A stretch of DNA of 64,000 nt, taken from positions 62,001-126,000 of the forward strand of contig NZ_JADCJY010000002.1 in NCBI RefSeq assembly GCF_014982715.1, written 5' to 3'. Below the pieces are notes generated by a model that had not been told where the DNA came from, made no database searches, and saw nothing but the letters and a program-made list of their open reading frames with translations. Position numbers and translations under genes: made by a program. How positions within the stretch are numbered: the stretch's first letter is position 1; each line of letters starts with the position of its first letter. Shown piece by piece: positions 61,064 through 64,000 of this stretch. The stretch is from Gallalistipes aquisgranensis (GTDB lineage Bacteria; Bacteroidota; Bacteroidia; Bacteroidales; Rikenellaceae).

Positions 61064-62518
61064 TCAGTCGAACAGCGAACCGCCCGTCTGGGACTTCTTT
61101 TCGGGTGCGGGAGCCTCCTCCTTCAGCGACACGCGGGAAGTTTTCGGTCCCTCGTCCGGAGCGTCGCTGGTGAACTTCACCTTCCGCCGGACGAAAGCCG
61201 GCGTATTGACGATCGCGTCGAGGTCGGCGTAGCGGGTATTCTCCTGCGCATGAATGATCTGGCTCTCCCGCACGGGGGGGACGAAACCACCCGTGCGGGT
61301 TCCGGCCGGACGCTCCGCAGCAGGCTGTGCACCGGAGGCGGGAACCTGGGGACGCCGGAAAGGATTGGGAACCTCCTTCTCCACAGGAGGCGTCCAGCGC
61401 TTGCGCACCACGGGGGGCTGCATCTCCGGAGCCGTCTCCGGCTGTCCGACAGGCGTTCCCGTCTCCTCCGTCCCGGCAGGTACCGCCGCGGGTTTCGAAA
61501 AATCCCGTCCGAGCGACTCCCCGTTCAGAATGGCGTTGTTGGCGTCCAAGTCGAACCCCGTGGCAATGATGGTCACCTCGATATCGCTGCCCAGCGCCTG
61601 GTTGTACCCGGCCCCCCAGATGATATTGGCCTCGTTTCCGGCCCGCTCCTGGATATACTCGGTGATCTGGCAGGTCTCCTCGAGCGTGATCTCCTCGTGC
61701 CCGGAGGTGATGTTGATCAGGATATTTTTGGCTCCCGTAATGTAATTGTGGTTCAGCAGGGGAGAAGAGAGGGAAAGGTCGGCCACCTTCTGGGCGCGGC
61801 CCTCGCCGCTGGCACGGCCCGACCCCATCAGGGCCACGCCGCTGTCGCTCATCACGGTCTTCACATCGGCAAAGTCGACATTCACCACTCCGTCCCGGGT
61901 GATGATCTCGGCGATCCCCTTGGCCGCGGTCGCCAGAATATCGTCCGCCTTGCCGAACGCTTCGGTCAGCGCCAGTTTCCCGTATATCTCCTGTATGTTC
62001 TCATTATTGATAATCAGCAGCGAATCCACGTGCTGCCGCAGTTGTTCGATCCCCTCCTGCGCATGTTTGGCCCGCGTCTTCCCCTCCGCCTTGAACGGCA
62101 GGGTGACGATCCCCACGGTCAGGATACCCAGCTCGCGGGCGGCCTTGGCGATGATCGGCGCGGCCCCCGTACCGGTTCCGCCTCCCATTCCCGCCGTAAT
62201 GAAGACCATTTTGGTCCCCTCGCGTTTGAAAATGGAGATGATCTCGTCCAGGCTCTCCAGCGCCGCCGCGCGTCCCCGCTCGGGATTGTTGCCCGCACCG
62301 AGCCCCTCGGTCAGATGTTCGCCGAGCTTCACCTTGATCGGCACCGGACTGCGGAAAAGCGCCTGCCGGTCGGTGTTGCAGATCATGAAGGTCACGTCGG
62401 CGATCCCCAGCTCGAACATGTGGTTCACGGCATTGCTCCCGCCGCCGCCCACTCCGGCCACCATGATGATCGACGGGGAGACCTTCTCTATGTCGAATTC
62501 TATCAGTTCCTCTACCAT
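61064..62518 (-). CDS. ftsZ: Cell division protein FtsZ
   Basis: A 484-residue tubulin-like GTPase that forms the division ring. The GTP signature GGGTGTGAAP is near residues 118-127, with AGVGGGGSNAVNHM near 22 and a later T7 loop containing NVDFADVKTVM. The core ends near residue 330, followed by a Pro/Glu-rich linker. The FtsA/ZipA-binding peptide TPAFVRRKV is at 439-447, but a further 37 residues follow it, ending GGSLFD. The gene is 30 bases downstream of ftsA. Confidence 0.97.
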   Translation of the reverse strand: MVEELIEFDIEKVSPSIIMVAGVGGGGSNAVNHMFELGIADVTFMICNTDRQALFRSPVPIKVKLGEHLTEGLGAGNNPERGRAAALESLDEIISIFKREGTKMVFITAGMGGGTGTGAAPIIAKAARELGILTVGIVTLPFKAEGKTRAKHAQEGIEQLRQHVDSLLIINNENIQEIYGKLALTEAFGKADDILATAAKGIAEIITRDGVVNVDFADVKTVMSDSGVALMGSGRASGEGRAQKVADLSLSSPLLNHNYITGAKNILINITSGHEEITLEETCQITEYIQERAGNEANIIWGAGYNQALGSDIEVTIIATGFDLDANNAILNGESLGRDFSKPAAVPAGTEETGTPVGQPETAPEMQPPVVRKRWTPPVEKEVPNPFRRPQVPASGAQPAAERPAGTRTGGFVPPVRESQIIHAQENTRYADLDAIVNTPAFVRRKVKFTSDAPDEGPKTSRVSLKEEAPAPEKKSQTGGSLFD

Positions 62519-62548
62519 AACCCTACGTTCCTGTGCAAATCGGGAAAT

Positions 62549-63940
62549 TTATATCTCGTTGTCGTCCACCACGTCGAACATGTCGGTGATGTTCTTGAAG
62601 AGCTTGGAGAAGGGGTTCCGCTTCTCCTTTTTCTTTTTGGCCTTCTCCTCCGCTCCGGCAGCGGGCTCCTCTCCTCCGGCCTCCGCAGCCGGGGGAGCCT
62701 GCACGCCCGGACGGGCCGCAGGAGCGGCGGGACGGACCGCCCCGGCAGCCGGTGCGGTCGAGATACGGCGGATCGTCTCCACGCCTCCGGCCCGGCCGCT
62801 TTCGAGCCCCTTCATCACGATTCCCACGGCGGTCGAAAGACGCGTGTCGGCGGCCAGTTCGGCCGACTCCTCGTCCACATTCACGTCGGGCGCCGCAATC
62901 CGTACGTCCAACCCCGTATAATTCTTCACCATCAGGTCGATGTCCCGCAGCCGGGCACAGCCTCCCGTCAGCACCAATCCGGCGGCCAGCTTGTTCTCGT
63001 ATCCGGCCTGCTTGATCTCCATCATCACGTAATCCAGAATATCCTGCATCCGGGCTTCGATGATGGCGGCGAGGTTCTTGAACGAAATCTCCTTCGGGTC
63101 GCGCGAGGTGCGTCCCGGCACCTTGATGACCTTATCGGCGCTGGCGTTCTCGGAAAGGGCGCTGCCGTACTTCACCTTCAGGTCCTCCACATACCGTTCC
63201 AGAATCCCGTAACTGCGGATATCCTTGTTGATGATGTCCGCACCCAGCGGCACCACGCTCACATGGCGGGCGATCTTGTCGTGATAGATGCAGATGTCGG
63301 CCGTTCCCGCTCCGATATCCACCACGGCCACCCCCAGCTCCTTTTCATCGGGAAGCACCACGGCCTCGGCCGACACCAGCGGATTGAGGAACATCTGCGC
63401 CTGACGGATACCCACCTTCATCAGGGCCTTCTCGAGCCGGGAGACGGCGCTGTTGTCGCCGATCACGAAATTGAACGTGGCCTCGAGCTTCTGCCCGAAC
63501 ATTCCCACCGGATCGGCCACCTCCTCCTCGTCGTTGACGATATAGTTCTGGGGGATGATATGCAGAATCTTCTCCCCGTCGGGAGCCTGCACGTTGCGCA
63601 TGCTGTCGTTGAGTTTCTGCACGTCCTCCTCCCGTATCTCCCCGTCACGCCCCACATAGACATAATACGAATTCTTGGCGCACTTGATATGCTGGCCGGA
63701 GATACCAGTGTAGGCCTCCGAAATCCGGATGCTCAGCCGGCTTTCCAGTTCGTCCACGGCCTCGCGGATCGACTTGGCCACCCCTTCGATATTCTTGATC
63801 TCGCCGCGCAGCATGCCCTGCACCTCCTTCACGGCCACGTCCACGATATGCACCTTGCCGTTTTCGCCCCTGGCTCCCACCATGACGACCACGTTGCTGC
63901 TACCCAGATCGACCGCTACGATATAATTCTTTTTTTCCAC
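62549..63940 (-). CDS. ftsA: Cell division protein FtsA
   Basis: A 463-residue actin-like protein that tethers FtsZ to the membrane. VAVDLGSSNVVVMVGA, VVDIGAGTADICIYHD and LVLTGGCARLRDID are the actin-fold phosphate and adenosine motifs. After about residue 385 comes an Ala/Pro-rich linker, and the last helix FSKLFKNITDMF is the amphipathic membrane-targeting sequence. The start codon is GTG at 63938-63940. ftsQ ends 12 bases upstream. Confidence 0.97.
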   Translation of the reverse strand: MEKKNYIVAVDLGSSNVVVMVGARGENGKVHIVDVAVKEVQGMLRGEIKNIEGVAKSIREAVDELESRLSIRISEAYTGISGQHIKCAKNSYYVYVGRDGEIREEDVQKLNDSMRNVQAPDGEKILHIIPQNYIVNDEEEVADPVGMFGQKLEATFNFVIGDNSAVSRLEKALMKVGIRQAQMFLNPLVSAEAVVLPDEKELGVAVVDIGAGTADICIYHDKIARHVSVVPLGADIINKDIRSYGILERYVEDLKVKYGSALSENASADKVIKVPGRTSRDPKEISFKNLAAIIEARMQDILDYVMMEIKQAGYENKLAAGLVLTGGCARLRDIDLMVKNYTGLDVRIAAPDVNVDEESAELAADTRLSTAVGIVMKGLESGRAGGVETIRRISTAPAAGAVRPAAPAARPGVQAPPAAEAGGEEPAAGAEEKAKKKKEKRNPFSKLFKNITDMFDVVDDNEI

Positions 63941-63952
63941 GTCTTGTTTCGG

Positions 63953-64000
63953 TTATTTTGTACAGATCACCTGATTCCTAAATTTCAGATTGATGTATTT
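63953..64000 (-). CDS. ftsQ: Cell division protein FtsQ, C-terminal end only
   Basis: Fifteen codons and a TAA at 63953-63955 are within the window, reading KYINLKFRNQVICTK; the gene continues beyond the right edge. The ending resembles Bacteroidetes FtsQ C-termini, and it is placed directly before ftsA as in the dcw cluster. The call rests mainly on position. Confidence 0.75.
   Translation of the reverse strand, partial: KYINLKFRNQVICTK

Noticed and set aside
1-64000. CRISPR arrays, insertion sequences, prophage genes, integrases, rRNA
   Set aside because: I looked for spaced direct repeats, transposase/integrase motifs and rRNA signatures and saw none; composition and gene order are those of a stable chromosome.

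Overview
This 64 kb window is an ordinary chromosomal segment of a GC-rich member of the Bacteroidales, most like Alistipes or a relative in the Rikenellaceae. The evidence is the gene content (gldE, gldH, a BtuG-like beta-propeller, NigD-like and PCMD-domain lipoproteins, RicT with a low-complexity tail), many short lipoprotein signal peptides, and at least fifteen promoters of the Bacteroidetes sigma-A type (-7 box TAnnTTTG, often with a -33 TTTG about 18-20 bases upstream). I saw no phage, insertion sequence, conjugative element, CRISPR array or rRNA; one tRNA is present. Species-level identity is inference.

Layout. 1-5.8 kb: sialate O-acetylesterase (cut by the left edge), aspartate kinase and a prolyl oligopeptidase lipoprotein on the minus strand, then dapD on the plus strand, so both aspartate kinase and the tetrahydrodipicolinate succinyltransferase of the lysine/diaminopimelate pathway are here. 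5.8-16.3 kb: a PCMD surface lipoprotein with a beta-barrel partner, a Na/Pi cotransporter overlapping birA, rpiB, an ECF sigma factor with an anti-sigma-like/beta-barrel chimeric partner, an alpha/beta hydrolase and a NigD-like lipoprotein. 16.4-21.7 kb: rsfS-ftsH-cdsA-psd and an AI-2E family permease. 21.8-30.6 kb: rarA, a metallophosphoesterase, a ClpC-type unfoldase, a MATE pump, ricT-gldH-trmB. 30.8-37.2 kb: tRNA-Asn, two consecutive family 3 glycoside hydrolases and an aldo/keto reductase. 37.2-41.6 kb: the complete pstSCAB-phoU phosphate operon (minus strand). 41.8-51.5 kb: a GNAT acetyltransferase, two convergent DUF308 membrane proteins, a sugar/fermentation trio (class I aldolase, D-lactate dehydrogenase, phosphoglycerate mutase), a cobalamin-riboswitch-controlled BtuG-like lipoprotein, a cytidylate-kinase-like protein, a second MATE protein and an AlkD-like protein. 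51.7-59.0 kb: the whole histidine operon hisGDCBHAF-IE with its leader. 59.0-64 kb: a phosphopantetheinyl transferase, gldE, ftsZ, ftsA and the last codons of ftsQ.

Most interesting points. (1) The his operon is preceded by a 24-codon leader ORF with four consecutive His codons (five in all), a perfect promoter, a rho-independent terminator just before hisG and a matching antiterminator strand: a histidine attenuator in a Bacteroidete. (2) PstC carries, between its first two membrane helices, a roughly 90-residue segment clearly related to the second lobe of the neighbouring PstS, but without the phosphate-binding SGT motif. (3) A cobalamin riboswitch drives a solitary BtuG-like gene with no btuB beside it. 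(4) HisH has a roughly 20-residue insertion with a C-x-C-x-C motif. (5) A metallophosphoesterase seems to have a leaderless transcript. Most of the remainder is conserved housekeeping sequence.
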